Of a stretch of 64,000 bases of DNA, positions 8,666-18,139 are shown in pieces. The stretch is from the NCBI RefSeq assembly GCF_000744835.1, contig NZ_JQMS01000001.1, forward strand, positions 1,302,001-1,366,000, read 5' to 3'. Position numbers and translations under genes: made by a program. The notes below the pieces were generated by a model. That model saw only the letters and a program-made list of their open reading frames with translations. It did not search any database and was not told where the DNA came from. The DNA is from Flavobacterium sp. 83 (GTDB lineage Bacteria > Bacteroidota > Bacteroidia > Flavobacteriales > Flavobacteriaceae). How positions within the stretch are numbered: position 1 is the stretch's first letter; every line of letters begins with the position of its first letter.

Positions 8666-9201
8666 TGATAGATTTTATTAAAATAAATTTTGAGAATAAG
8701 GAAAAAGTAAAAATTATCATTTATGGTGAAGGGAACTTTGAAGAAATTTCAATGAGTTATGAAATTGACTCCGTAAAAGCGAAGTATCCTTTGATTATAA
8801 AGTTCCTAAGTGCTAATTTAATGTTTACTGAACATCTTATTGATATTAACAGTTTACTGCTTAAGTTCTATAATCCAATAATCAAGGGTAAAAATTTTAA
8901 TGCAGAAAAATTAAATGCTGTTATAAATAGATTGAGTGAAAAGTTACCTTTTTTAAAAGACACACAAATAACACAAATGGAATTTGGTCTGGATTTTAAA
9001 AATCCAATTTGTATTGATGGTCTCAGACACAAAACCGCTTTATTATGTAAGGATATACAATATAGATTAACTTATGAAAAAAGAGAAATAAATAATCTAA
9101 GGTTTAAGGGTTTAAAATCAAAATATGTGAAACTAGAAATTATTCCCCAAAATGTTATAGATCCACAAAGGAAATTATATCGTTATACCATTAAAACTTA
9201 A
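8662..9201 (+). CDS. Unknown 179-aa protein between HTH and integrase genes
   Basis: Not recognised. It starts in an ATGA overlap with the excisionase-like gene (an alternative ATG is one codon later) and ends 5 bp before the integrase start, so the three are probably co-transcribed. It reads as a mixed alpha/beta protein with FIKINFENKEKVKIIIYGEG at the start and a basic C-terminus (KGLKSKYVKLEIIPQNV, PQRKLYRYTIKT). A role in replication initiation or excision is possible from position only. Confidence 0.65.
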   Translation: MMIDFIKINFENKEKVKIIIYGEGNFEEISMSYEIDSVKAKYPLIIKFLSANLMFTEHLIDINSLLLKFYNPIIKGKNFNAEKLNAVINRLSEKLPFLKDTQITQMEFGLDFKNPICIDGLRHKTALLCKDIQYRLTYEKREINNLRFKGLKSKYVKLEIIPQNVIDPQRKLYRYTIKT

Positions 9202-9206
9202 AAAAC

Positions 9207-10463
9207 ATGTCAAATATAAAAATAGCCTTAAGAGATAAGCCTAATAGAGAGGGATTATATCCTATCGTATTTAAGATAACTAAAGATAGAAAAACGAAGA
9301 TAATTACATTAGGCATGTATTGTCTTAAAAAAGATTGGGATGAGAAATCATCCCAATTTAAAAAAAGTTATCCTAACTATCTTCAAAGAAATAGAGCGTT
9401 ATTAAACTTCAAACAAAAAGCTTTGACTATAATAGATGGATTTAATTTTGAAGAGATAGATTTTACTCTAAATCAATTTGAAGAGAAACTTAAGGGAAAG
9501 GAGCAGAGTAAAATAACTGTTTTAGAATTTTGGTTGGATAAAATTAATGATTTAAACCTTGCAGGAAGGACAGGGAATGCCCGTGCTCATCAAGACACAA
9601 AAAACTCTTTCTTTAAATTCCATAAAAACCAAAAGGTTTTATTCAGAGAAATCACTGTCGAAGTTTTGGATAAGTATGAGACTCATCTAAGAGCCAATGG
9701 CAGTAATGATGGGGGAATAGGAGTAAGAATGCGTGAACTAAGAGCATTATATAATGAAGCTATTAGAAGAGGTGTTGTTCTAGAGAAATACTATCCTTTC
9801 AAAGTTTATAAAGTCTCAAAATTAAAAGGGAAGGGTTTCAAAAAAGCCTTGACAAGAGATGAAGTTAAAAAGATTGAAAACCTGGATGAGAATAAACATC
9901 CTCATTTATCAGAAGCTAAATATCTATTTGTTTTTTCTTATTACACAAGAGGTATGAATTTTTATGACATGATGAAGCTAAGATGGGATAATATTGATAA
10001 TGATAAAATTATCTATACTCGTTCTAAGACTAAAGGAAAATTTATTGTTAAGATTCTAGAACCAGTTCAGGAAATTCTCAATTTTTACAAAACAGTAAAT
10101 ATTTTAACAGGATATGTGTTTCCAATCCTTTTAAAAGAGGGGCTTACTCCTATTCAAATTGAGAATAGGAAATTTAAGAAGCTAAAGCAGTTTAATAGTG
10201 ATCTGAAGAAAATTGCAAAAATAGTTGGTATTGAAAAGCCTGTTACGAGTTATGTAGCGAGACACAGTTTTGCCACTAATCTGAAAGAATTAGGGATTTC
10301 AACTGATATTATAAGTCAATCTATGGGGCATCATAACGTAAGTATCACTACGGCTTATCTAAAAGATTTTGATAATGATATTATTGATGATGCCAATGAA
10401 AAACTTTTAATGGAACCAATTTCAATTTACAATCTAAATTATGAGAAAAGATATACAGCCTAA
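9207..10463 (+). CDS. Tyrosine recombinase (island 1 integrase)
   Basis: Catalyses site-specific integration and excision of the island. An arm-binding domain at the N-terminus (residues about 1-90, with the LGMYCLKKDWDEK pattern) is followed by a SAM-like core-binding domain (about 100-200) and the catalytic domain. Active-site residues visible are Arg248 (YYTRGMNFYDMM), Lys276 (SKTKGKF), Arg352 (SYVARHSFAT, where the usual His of HxxR is replaced), His375 (SMGHHN) and the nucleophile Tyr384 (TTAYLKDF). This is the common Bacteroidota phage-integrase type. It is the only integrase in island 1 and so is assigned to the tRNA attachment site. Confidence 0.95.
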   Translation: MSNIKIALRDKPNREGLYPIVFKITKDRKTKIITLGMYCLKKDWDEKSSQFKKSYPNYLQRNRALLNFKQKALTIIDGFNFEEIDFTLNQFEEKLKGKEQSKITVLEFWLDKINDLNLAGRTGNARAHQDTKNSFFKFHKNQKVLFREITVEVLDKYETHLRANGSNDGGIGVRMRELRALYNEAIRRGVVLEKYYPFKVYKVSKLKGKGFKKALTRDEVKKIENLDENKHPHLSEAKYLFVFSYYTRGMNFYDMMKLRWDNIDNDKIIYTRSKTKGKFIVKILEPVQEILNFYKTVNILTGYVFPILLKEGLTPIQIENRKFKKLKQFNSDLKKIAKIVGIEKPVTSYVARHSFATNLKELGISTDIISQSMGHHNVSITTAYLKDFDNDIIDDANEKLLMEPISIYNLNYEKRYTA

Positions 10464-11952
10464 AAATGAATTAAATATGCATGAAAAATTTAAAGATGCT
10501 GTGCCTTTTTTTACAAAAAACAAAGATGGTAAAATTTCCATAAGTAATTCAAATCTAATTAAGTTTTGGGAAAGTTTGGGTTATAGAAAAGTAGTTGATG
10601 AAAATGGCGACTACAAACTAGTTATCGTTAAAAGGAATTCAATTGTAAAAGAAATTAAAGAGCATCAGCTACGGGATGAAATTCGACAGTATACAACTTT
10701 TAAAAACGAAGAAGCTCTATGGATTCAATATTTAGATAAAGAATATGTTGTAAAAAAACTTTTCGAATCTTTTCATTCATTAGACATGAATAGAAATTCG
10801 GGAGATGAAAGAACAGGGTATCTATTTTACGAAAATACCATAGTAGAAGTGACTCAGGATAAATTGGAATTAGTAGAATATGAAAATTTTCAAGGGTATG
10901 TATGGGAACTTGAAATACTAAAAAGAGAGTTTTATATTAGAGATAATAAGGAGTGTGTATTTTGGGAATTTATTCAGATAATTGCTGACCATAAAGAGGA
11001 GCGAATTAAAAGTATAGTATCTATTATTGGATACCTTATACATTCTTACAAGGATCCTTCTTGTGCAAAAGCAATTATTTTGATGGATTCAGAAATTGAT
11101 GTAGAATCTGATGAAGCTAATGGCAGAACGGGTAAATCACTCATAGGAAAGGCTATTGGTTATGTAATTCCTTCATTATTTATTGATGGTAAAACAATGA
11201 AAAGTCAAGATAAATTTAGATTGTCAGGACTTAATAGCCAACATAGGCTTATCTTTTTTGATGACGTAAAAAAAGATTTTGATTTTGAAAGTTTGTATCC
11301 ACTCATAACAGGAGACCTTCATATTGAAAAAAAATATAAAAACGCAGTAGTGATCCCAAATAAGGAGTCTCCAAAAATTCTTATCACATCAAACTATATT
11401 GTCAAAGGAGGTGGTGGTAATGCAGAAAAACGAAGAAAAGTGGAATTTGAAGTGTCATCATATTTTAAAAATGAATTATCACCATTAGAGGAATTTGATC
11501 ATCGTTTATTTGATGATTGGGATAAAGACGAATGGGTTCAATTCGATAATTTTATGATTAAAGCAGTACAATTCTATCTTAAAAATGGACTTATTGAACC
11601 CATGTCAATAAACATTGATTATAATAGATTAAAAACGGAAACTAGTGTTGATTTTATTGAGTTTATGGATGCTTTAATAAGCGAAAAAAGTCAACTTGAA
11701 GGGGAGTTAACCTCAGAAATAATTGTTTTTGATAAAGTGGAACTATTTAAAGAGTTTATAAAAACTAATCCAAGTTTTTCGGAAGGAGTTGCAATTAAAA
11801 CATTAAAAAAATGGATTGATAAATATTGTGCTTTTTATCAAATAAAAAGTAGTCATTATAAAAGTAATGGAAAAGTGTTGGTAAAACTAAATATTAGTGA
11901 AAGAATTAGAAGTGATGAAGTTCACGATAAAGGAGATAAAAACAGTGCTTAA
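10441..11952 (+). CDS. Primase-helicase family ATPase (SF3-like)
   Basis: A 503-aa replication ATPase. Walker A is ANGRTGKSLIGKAIGY (residues about 221-236), Walker B is HRLIFFDDVKKDF, and a sensor segment PKILITSNYIVKGGGGNAEK follows, the layout of phage/plasmid D5-like or DUF5906 helicases. The N-terminal 200 residues lack a recognisable catalytic primase motif. The ATG at 10441 overlaps the integrase by 23 bp; a start at 10477 is also possible. It probably drives replication of the excised island. Confidence 0.85.
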   Translation: MRKDIQPKNELNMHEKFKDAVPFFTKNKDGKISISNSNLIKFWESLGYRKVVDENGDYKLVIVKRNSIVKEIKEHQLRDEIRQYTTFKNEEALWIQYLDKEYVVKKLFESFHSLDMNRNSGDERTGYLFYENTIVEVTQDKLELVEYENFQGYVWELEILKREFYIRDNKECVFWEFIQIIADHKEERIKSIVSIIGYLIHSYKDPSCAKAIILMDSEIDVESDEANGRTGKSLIGKAIGYVIPSLFIDGKTMKSQDKFRLSGLNSQHRLIFFDDVKKDFDFESLYPLITGDLHIEKKYKNAVVIPNKESPKILITSNYIVKGGGGNAEKRRKVEFEVSSYFKNELSPLEEFDHRLFDDWDKDEWVQFDNFMIKAVQFYLKNGLIEPMSINIDYNRLKTETSVDFIEFMDALISEKSQLEGELTSEIIVFDKVELFKEFIKTNPSFSEGVAIKTLKKWIDKYCAFYQIKSSHYKSNGKVLVKLNISERIRSDEVHDKGDKNSA

Positions 11953-12268
11953 AAAATATAAGAAGTAATGTTAAACTAAAATTTTAAAAATGAATAATTT
12001 TAGATAAGCATCTGAATTATTCCAAAAAGACTTTTTAAGATGTTACCAACATATTATAAATTTTAAACTTAAAAAGTGACAAAGTGACTTTAAGTTTTAG
12101 AAAGTATTTTTAAAAGCACCTCTTAATATCGTTCTTTCAGATATTCTTTTAACTTTTTTTACTTTTCAAAAAAAGTTTTCAAAAGCGATTGTCACTATGT
12201 CACTGTGATAGTCGCTTTTTCATTTTAATCTAAACAAACTTAAATAATAACCTTTAAAATTATAAATT
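11953..12268. other. 316-bp gap with repeats and terminator
   Basis: AT-rich, no convincing gene. It holds GTGAC repeats near 12076 and a terminator at 12182-12223. It could carry the promoter of the next transcript, but I see no good TAnnTTTG box. Confidence 0.5.
12182..12223 (+). terminator. Rho-independent terminator after the primase-helicase gene
   Basis: A 14-bp stem, AAAGCGATTGTCAC (12182-12195) with GTGATAGTCGCTTT (12205-12218) including two G-T pairs, followed by T-rich sequence. Confidence 0.8.
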
Positions 12269-13117
12269 ATGGAATTAAAAAAATCAGAAAGAAGTAAAGC
12301 CAAAATCAAAATGGCTTTACAGGCTCCATCAGGAGCAGGAAAAAGTTACAGTGCTTTATTATTAGCTCAAGGTTTAACCAATGGAAACCTTTCTAAAGTG
12401 GCTGTGATAGACACAGAAGCAGGCTCAAGCAATCTTTATGCTCACATAGGTAGTTACAATGTTCTTAACCTAGAGTCTCCTCATTCCCCTGAAAGATATA
12501 TTGAGGCAATAGACTTATGCATCAAGTCAGGGATGGAAGTGATAATTCTTGATAGCATCAGCCATTGCTGGGATTTCTTATTGGATTATCATGCTTCCCT
12601 TACTGGAAACTCATTTACAAATTGGAACAAGATAACTCCTAGACAAAAAGCATTTGTAGAAAAGATTCTTCAAAGTGATGTTCATATCATTTGCACAATG
12701 CGAGTAAAACAAGACTATGTGTTAAGTGAAAAAAACGGGAAAATGGTTCCTGAAAAAGTAGGGTTAAAAGCAATTCAAAGAGATGAGATTAGCTACGAGT
12801 TTACAATAGTTTTTGACATCGATTATAAACATTTTGCAACTGCTTCCAAAGACAGAACCAATTTGTTTGAGGGGAAACCTCAGTTTGTTATTAACTCAAA
12901 CACTGGTAAGAAGATTTTAGATTGGTGCAACAGCAACATGACTAAAGGAGAGCTACAGGTTAAGGTAAGTGAATGTAATAACCTATCAGAGCTTACAAAC
13001 CTTTATAATGCAAACCTAGAGTTGGCTAAAACTATTGAACAGGACTTTGTAGCCAAGAAAAACCTTCTACAACAACTAACCTCAAATGTATCATCAAATG
13101 GAAATGGAACTCACTAA
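12269..13117 (+). CDS. RecA-like AAA ATPase (phage nucleotide-binding/Sak4-like)
   Basis: A 282-aa P-loop protein. Walker A is APSGAGKSYSALLLAQG (residues about 19-35), an acidic DTEAGSSNLY follows, and Walker B is VIILDSISHCWDF. This matches the AAA_24 group, which includes phage single-strand annealing/recombination ATPases. The C-terminus (TKGELQVKVSECNNLSELTN) forms a helical tail. It overlaps the DUF3871 gene by 32 bp in another frame, suggesting translational coupling. A recombination role is inferred from the family. Confidence 0.85.
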   Translation: MELKKSERSKAKIKMALQAPSGAGKSYSALLLAQGLTNGNLSKVAVIDTEAGSSNLYAHIGSYNVLNLESPHSPERYIEAIDLCIKSGMEVIILDSISHCWDFLLDYHASLTGNSFTNWNKITPRQKAFVEKILQSDVHIICTMRVKQDYVLSEKNGKMVPEKVGLKAIQRDEISYEFTIVFDIDYKHFATASKDRTNLFEGKPQFVINSNTGKKILDWCNSNMTKGELQVKVSECNNLSELTNLYNANLELAKTIEQDFVAKKNLLQQLTSNVSSNGNGTH

Positions 13118-14258
13118 AATCAGAAACGAGGAGACTCTTTCACAAATACCTGGAGCCTTAAAAAAGATTATATCTCCAGGTTTAAGTGACTCTTCACAAA
13201 TACTCACAAATACTTCTTTTATTGAATCTAATTCAGAAAATAGAAGTGAAAATTTGGGAGAAGATAGACAAGTTTCACCTGTACCTGTATTCCTTAACTA
13301 TATAAAGGATCCAGGTTTATACGAATCTTCTAATATTATACAAAAATCACCTTTCATAGAAGCTAACACAGAAGTTACAACGCTATTTCAGCTCGAAAAT
13401 GAATGCACAACGGCTGTCTTTTCCAAAGATAATGAGTTAACAATTGCGCATCACGATTTTATTGTGGCGATGCGTGAATGTGCTTCTAAAGTCTTTGGTA
13501 ATGAAGTTATTTCAGAACCTGACATTAGAGTTTCACACGTTATAAAAGGTCGAATATCCGAAGCACTGCGAAAACCTGTTCAAGAACTTTTACCACACGA
13601 AAAAACCATGTACTGGGAAAGATTAGCATTCGTTATTGAAATTCCCACTATTACTAGAGTTGTCGGAGGAAACACTTTAACATTATGTGTAGGTGGCGTA
13701 AGAGCTTTAAACCATCAAAATCTGTACAGCAAAAAAAGTGTGGAACGCTTTAAAGTATTCACTGGTTTCAGAAATAAAATTTGTACAAATACCTGTGTTT
13801 CAACTGATGGCATATTAAATGATGTAAAAGTTTTAAGCATCAATGAACTAAAAAATCACATTATGCAACTACTTTCCAGTTACAATATGGAAAATCATTT
13901 TTCACAGATGCAAAATTTGGAAAACAAGTACTTGACTGAAAACCAGTTTTGCCAAATTCTTGGTAGAGGAAGATTATATCAACATTTGCCGAAAAAGTTA
14001 AAAGCAGGTATTCCTGAACTTCTATTTAATGATGGGCAGTTAAACGCTATAGCTAAAGCCTACTTTGAAGATGAAAATTTCTCTAAAAATGAAAATGGAG
14101 ATATTAATTGTTGGAAAATGTATAACCTTTTGACTGGCGCAAATAAGTCGAGTTATATCGATAACTTTTTAGATAAAAGTTTAAATGCCTTCCATTTTTC
14201 GGAAGGAATTTCAAAGGCAATTGACGGCGATAGTGCTTACCGTTGGTTTTTGAGTTGA
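13086..14258 (+). CDS. DUF3871 family protein
   Basis: Recognised from the C-terminal two thirds (ERLAFVIEIPTITRVVGGN, ALNHQNLYSKKSVERFKVF, YNLLTGANKSSYIDNFLDKS). This Bacteroidota family is common on integrative elements and has no known activity. The N-terminal 120 residues are polar and low in complexity. The start at 13086 lies inside the RecA-like gene; 13098 would also serve. A terminator follows the stop. A decayed copy of this gene's 3' end, with a similar hairpin, lies at 16798-16966. Confidence 0.85.
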   Translation: MYHQMEMELTKIRNEETLSQIPGALKKIISPGLSDSSQILTNTSFIESNSENRSENLGEDRQVSPVPVFLNYIKDPGLYESSNIIQKSPFIEANTEVTTLFQLENECTTAVFSKDNELTIAHHDFIVAMRECASKVFGNEVISEPDIRVSHVIKGRISEALRKPVQELLPHEKTMYWERLAFVIEIPTITRVVGGNTLTLCVGGVRALNHQNLYSKKSVERFKVFTGFRNKICTNTCVSTDGILNDVKVLSINELKNHIMQLLSSYNMENHFSQMQNLENKYLTENQFCQILGRGRLYQHLPKKLKAGIPELLFNDGQLNAIAKAYFEDENFSKNENGDINCWKMYNLLTGANKSSYIDNFLDKSLNAFHFSEGISKAIDGDSAYRWFLS

Positions 14259-14300
14259 CAATCTCCCAACCTCTCTTTTGGGGTTGGGAATTGTTTTTTT
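14259..14300 (+). terminator. Terminator after the DUF3871 gene
   Basis: CCCAACC (14265-14271) pairs with GGTTGGG (14282-14288), then TTGTTTTTTT. A weaker related hairpin follows the DUF3871 remnant at 16966. Confidence 0.8.
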
Positions 14301-14409
14301 ATTTATGACTTTTGCAAGATGATTTAGGAAAAAGACCATTTGGATTATCAACCTTGCATTGAATTTTAGTTCAACTTTTTCAATTGGAGGATAAAGAAAC
14401 ATATAACTA

Positions 14410-15666
14410 TTAGCAATTAATTGTTATAATATCTTTCAAATTGGTGCTATAACAAGGTGACAAACTATCCTGTTTCATTTTCCATTTTCTTTTTAAATCT
14501 TGACCACCAAACTTCACCTTCTCACCCATCTTAATATTCAGTTTATCTAACACATTCATTAGAACTTTATGCTTTGGATTTTCATACTCAAACATTGATA
14601 ATTGTTGTGTTTCATCTTGACTGATTCCCATTAATATCACACCCGCTTTTTTGTAACTATACCCATCTTTATAAATTGAATTTAAAGCCATTTGGGCATA
14701 CTTATTTAACTCAAATGTGGAAGAAGTTGGGAATGGCAATTTGACTGTTTTATAGCCACTGTATTGCGGTAAATCTTGCCTAAACCTGTTGGTATAAATA
14801 AAGACCTGTATCAATTCACAATTACTATTTTGACTCCTTAATTTAACTCCAGCCAGTGATGCAAATGTAGAAACTCGCTCTCTCAATTCATCCTGTGTTT
14901 TCATCATCACATCAAAACTTCGTGTTGTTGCAATATTCTGTTTAGGCTTTATATCTTCAAAATTTATTGTTGGTTCTCCTTCCAAATCTTTTTTAAGCCT
15001 TAACCCAACAACGGTATAATACTTTCTAACATAGGAATCGCTTAATTGAGTAAATTGATATGCGTTGATAACACCTATTGACTGAAGTCTTTTTGAAAAC
15101 TGTCTTCCAATACCCCACACATCTTCAATTTTAGTCCATTTTAGTGCTTTAATTCTCTTTTCTTCGTTATCTATTATGTAATAGTTCTTGGTTCTTTCAG
15201 GGAACTTCTTGGCAATTTTGTTAGCAACCTTGGCAAGTGCTTTTGTGGGTGCAAAACCTATTGAAATTGGAATTCCAACTCCTTTTTTTACAATACGGTG
15301 CATCTCTAAACCTATTTCATCCAGATTGGCATATTTGTGGTTTTGGAATTTAAGGAATGCTTCATCAATACTGTACACTTCAACATCGGGAGAAAATTGT
15401 TTAATTAAAGTCATTACTCTATTGGATAAATCACCGTAAAGAGTATAGTTTGAAGAACAAACCACAATACTGTGCTGTTTAACTATATCATTAATCTGAA
15501 AAATGGGAACACCCATTTTAACTCCCAGTGCTTTAGATTCATTGGAACGTGCAACAACACATCCGTCATTGTTACTTAAAACAACAATAGGTTTATTTCT
15601 TAGACTAGGCCTAAAAACTCGTTCACAGCTAGCATAAAAATTGTTACAATCAATTAAAGCATACAT
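14410..15666 (-). CDS. umuC: Y-family DNA polymerase V catalytic subunit
   Basis: An error-prone translesion polymerase. The N-terminus [18 protein letters not shown] carries the first catalytic Asp and steric-gate region, and VYSIDEAFL the catalytic Asp-Glu pair. A helix-hairpin-helix part ([20 protein letters not shown]) and the little-finger domain follow. Length 418 aa is normal. It lies 2 bp after umuD on the same strand, as in mobile umuDC operons. It converges with DUF3871 across a 150-bp gap. Confidence 0.95.
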   Translation of the reverse strand: MYALIDCNNFYASCERVFRPSLRNKPIVVLSNNDGCVVARSNESKALGVKMGVPIFQINDIVKQHSIVVCSSNYTLYGDLSNRVMTLIKQFSPDVEVYSIDEAFLKFQNHKYANLDEIGLEMHRIVKKGVGIPISIGFAPTKALAKVANKIAKKFPERTKNYYIIDNEEKRIKALKWTKIEDVWGIGRQFSKRLQSIGVINAYQFTQLSDSYVRKYYTVVGLRLKKDLEGEPTINFEDIKPKQNIATTRSFDVMMKTQDELRERVSTFASLAGVKLRSQNSNCELIQVFIYTNRFRQDLPQYSGYKTVKLPFPTSSTFELNKYAQMALNSIYKDGYSYKKAGVILMGISQDETQQLSMFEYENPKHKVLMNVLDKLNIKMGEKVKFGGQDLKRKWKMKQDSLSPCYSTNLKDIITINC

Positions 15667-15668
15667 AG

Positions 15669-16130
15669 CTATTTTCTTTTGCGGTGGAATTTTAAGGTGT
15701 TGATAACAATACCCCAGATCTGAAACGATTCGTTATCTGTAATTTGGATTGGTTTGTAATTATCGTTTTCTGGCATTAACCAAATACAGTCCTTATCAAC
15801 CTTTAATCTTTTAAGTGTGAATTCATCGTGAATAAGACAAACTGCAATATCACCATCTTCTGGGTCAAGTAATCTATCAACTGCAATAATGTCATTATTT
15901 GAAATCCCAGCACCTTCCATAGATGAACCACTAACTCTGGTACAAAAAATAGTTGATGGCGAAGTACCAAACACCTCTTTATCAAAGCTTATTTTCAACT
16001 CTTGGAAATCATCAGCAGGAGAAGGAAAACCAGCGGAGATACCCTCATCAAAAAATGGAACCTCATTAATTGATGTTAAATCGGATTTTAAGAATTCGAG
16101 GGTAACGCTATTAATATTTCTTACTTTCAT
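15669..16130 (-). CDS. umuD: UmuD/LexA-like S24 self-cleaving protein
   Basis: A polymerase V accessory subunit. Its Ser-Lys dyad is visible as Ser in [12 protein letters not shown] and Lys in [12 protein letters not shown] candidate Ala-Gly self-cleavage site is in [13 protein letters not shown] (about residues 28-40). It lacks an N-terminal HTH DNA-binding domain, so it is UmuD rather than LexA. The 153-aa length fits. It leads the umuDC operon and has a TAATTTTG -7 box 23 bp upstream. Confidence 0.93.
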   Translation of the reverse strand: MKVRNINSVTLEFLKSDLTSINEVPFFDEGISAGFPSPADDFQELKISFDKEVFGTSPSTIFCTRVSGSSMEGAGISNNDIIAVDRLLDPEDGDIAVCLIHDEFTLKRLKVDKDCIWLMPENDNYKPIQITDNESFQIWGIVINTLKFHRKRK

Positions 16131-16521
16131 TTTGCCTTTTCATTTGATAATACAAAATTAGATAAAAATAAAATCTGATTTTTAACTGTTGATAAATAAA
16201 ACTAATCCATTCAAATTTTCTAAATGTTGACCATTTGGAAATGCAAAATAAACCACTATAAAAATATTAAAATCCTTTAAAATTTTAAATAACATATTTT
16301 AATAATTCCAAAAAAAGACTATTTTTACTCAAATCCAAAATATTTTTCTTATTTAACCAAGAAATAGGACAATAGAACCAAGCTTGTTATTTGAACCTCA
16401 CTTTACAGATTTGAATGATTAAGGATTACTAAGAATTTTTGAAGTTGATGATACAAATAAGTAATATGAATTAGAGAACGCATTAATTAAAATGCAATGA
16501 TAAGTTAGAAAAACAATTATT
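16131..16521. other. 390-bp gap upstream of umuD
   Basis: It contains the umuD promoter and the inverted repeat at 16218-16240. The rest is AT-rich with no gene I can support. Confidence 0.5.
16153..16160 (-). promoter_or_regulatory. -7 box of umuDC
   Basis: The minus strand reads TAATTTTG, a full match to TAnnTTTG, 23 bp before the umuD start. No good -33 TTTG is visible, which would fit a regulated promoter. An imperfect inverted repeat TTCTAAATG/CATTTGGAA at 16218-16240 lies further upstream and could be an operator. Confidence 0.55.
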
Positions 16522-16776
16522 ATGGATGACATAAGGATAATAGCAAAAGAATTATTGGATGAGTTGGAGAATATTAAATCAGGAGATTTAGATTCGAAAC
16601 TCAGGTTTCAAGGAAAAATGAAAAAAATTATTAATTTAAGTGATGAAATAATTTTGTCACAAGACTTAAACGACCTTAATACAAAAATAAATTGTTTAAG
16701 GGATATTGGAAATGTACATTCTTTTTTTCTTAAATCACCAGAACTAAAAGACAGAGAAAGATTTTTTTTAGAATAG
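16522..16776 (+). CDS. Unknown 84-aa helical protein
   Basis: Small, charged and probably all-helical (DDIRIIAKELLDELENIKSG, FQGKMKKIINLSDEIILSQD). No family recognised and no signal or membrane segment. It stands alone between umuD and the DUF3871 remnant. The coding quality is plausible but unproven. Confidence 0.5.
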   Translation: MDDIRIIAKELLDELENIKSGDLDSKLRFQGKMKKIINLSDEIILSQDLNDLNTKINCLRDIGNVHSFFLKSPELKDRERFFLE

Positions 16777-16797
16777 CATCTAAAATAGAAAGCTAAC

Positions 16798-16966
16798 TGA
16801 GAAATAGGTATGTGGGAATTTTAAAACTTGCTCACAGGCTTAAATAAATCATCTTATGCAGATGACATCCCCGAAAGAGGAGCTAATTAATGCCTTCAGC
16901 TTTTCTGAAGGTATCTCAAAAGCACTAAGTAATAGTTCTACCAACTATTCTTGGTCCTTGAGTTGA
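16798..16966 (+). pseudogene. Decayed 3' end of a second DUF3871 gene
   Basis: In one frame 16813-16878 reads WEF*NLLTGLNKSSYADD, and after a frame change 16875-16966 reads NAFSFSEGISKALSNS and ends WSLS-stop. These align with WKMYNLLTGANKSSY and NAFHFSEGISKAI...WFLS of the intact DUF3871 protein. It has an in-frame stop and a frameshift. A weak hairpin downstream (CAACCCC/GTTGGG, 16973-17001) echoes the terminator of the intact gene. It marks the left edge of the defence block. Confidence 0.85.
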
Positions 16967-17065
16967 AGAATTCAACCCCTTTAACTAGTAGTTGGGTTTA
17001 ATTCAAGTACTGAAGAGGCTTTTAAATACAATACTAATTATTAAGGCAATGGATACAATTTAATA

Positions 17066-17971
17066 TTATTTCCAAAGATTTTGCTTTTGCCAACCAGTAG
17101 GAAATCCCATTTCTTTTTCCTGTTGCATGGGACATCTTTGCATTGCTTTAATGATTTGTAACTTAAAAGTATTTTCGGGATCTATCTGATTTAACATATA
17201 TAACATACAGCTTGCAATTGCATAAAATTTATTCGGATATATTCCTTTTATATCTGCCTTACTATAAAAGGGTTTTGCTGTATTATATGGCAAAAGTGGC
17301 TTAGCTGTATACCTTCTGTTCCATAATCTTCCATGGTGAGCACAAATATTTCTTAGATTACTAAAACACAATAACCAATTTTCCATAATTACTACATTAG
17401 GCAGACCAAAATAGGAAGCTACCGATTTCTTTTCAGGACCATCTTTTAAATTTTGGTACAATTTAGAGAGAAGACCCATGCTTGCTACCTCTAATGTCAT
17501 CCAAGATGGTGGTTGAGTAGGCTGAGTATATTTTGTCTTATAGTGCTTAATAAATGTTTCATCTGAGCGGTCTATTTCTTCATTCAATGATTGTATATGC
17601 CTAGCAAATCTAGGTATATCCCTATAAAGCGAAGGTTCTAATTGCCAATGACTCCCATAATTCAAAGAAAACTGATATATGATTTGTGTCCTTATAGCCA
17701 CTTCCATCTTTTCCACTGCATCAAATATAATTAGACGTAGTTTTCTGTCAAATTTATAAAGTTCAATAATACTCTCGAAAGTCACAGGAATAATAAATGG
17801 ATGACTTGGATTAATATTATCTTGAAAAGGATAAGTATATGCTCTTAGCCTATAGAAGCTAATCGTAGATAGAATATGTTCAGCTTTAGCTTCATCCTTA
17901 AATTGGAGTCCTCTTTGTTTTAAAATACTTACTTGATCCGGGAAGGTCACCGCAGGCTTTGTGTATTTCAT
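17066..17971 (-). CDS. Abi_2/AbiF-type abortive-infection HEPN protein
   Basis: A 301-aa protein of the Abi_2 (AbiD/AbiF) family, which stops phage spread by blocking growth of the infected cell. N-terminal landmarks are ILKQRGLQFKDEAKAEHIL and ISFYRLRAYTYPFQ. The HEPN ribonuclease motif Rx4H is intact as RNICAHHGRLWNRR (Arg207, His212). A compact terminator-like structured RNA with its own promoter lies immediately upstream (17988-18080). This arrangement is known for AbiF-type genes, where the RNA is thought to control the protein. It is transcribed in the same direction as the large defence operon but separated by the RNA's promoter. Confidence 0.9.
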   Translation of the reverse strand: MKYTKPAVTFPDQVSILKQRGLQFKDEAKAEHILSTISFYRLRAYTYPFQDNINPSHPFIIPVTFESIIELYKFDRKLRLIIFDAVEKMEVAIRTQIIYQFSLNYGSHWQLEPSLYRDIPRFARHIQSLNEEIDRSDETFIKHYKTKYTQPTQPPSWMTLEVASMGLLSKLYQNLKDGPEKKSVASYFGLPNVVIMENWLLCFSNLRNICAHHGRLWNRRYTAKPLLPYNTAKPFYSKADIKGIYPNKFYAIASCMLYMLNQIDPENTFKLQIIKAMQRCPMQQEKEMGFPTGWQKQNLWK

Positions 17972-17987
17972 GAATTGGTCAGGTATA

Positions 17988-18044
17988 AAAAATCGAAAAC
18001 CTGCCCAGGTGCGCTGTTCTCAAGGGAAGCGTGGCAGGTATTAT
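17988..18044 (-). ncRNA. Structured RNA upstream of the Abi_2 gene (AbiF-RNA-like)
   Basis: On the minus strand CCTGCC (18038-18033) pairs with GGCAGG (18005-18000), enclosing CGCT (18031-18028) paired with AGCG (18015-18012). The 12-nt loop is TCCCTTGAGAAC, and an unpaired CACCTG lies on the 3' side. A U-rich tail (TTTTCGATTTTTT) follows, so the RNA probably ends about 20 nt before the Abi_2 start. A perfect -7 box lies 5-6 bp before the predicted 5' end. Conserved RNAs upstream of Abi_2 genes have been described (AbiF RNA motif); the match to that motif is my inference. Confidence 0.7.
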
Positions 18045-18049
18045 TAGGG

Positions 18050-18080
18050 CAAAGATATCAACATTTTGTTAATAACCAAA
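18050..18080 (-). promoter_or_regulatory. Promoter of the Abi_2-associated RNA
   Basis: On the minus strand TTTG (18080-18077), a 19-bp spacer and TATCTTTG (18057-18050) match the Bacteroidota promoter at every defined position. Confidence 0.8.
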
Positions 18081-18139
18081 AAAAGAATCGTTAATTTTCA
18101 CAGAAGCATTTCATTTTTATGAATATAACAATACTTCCA

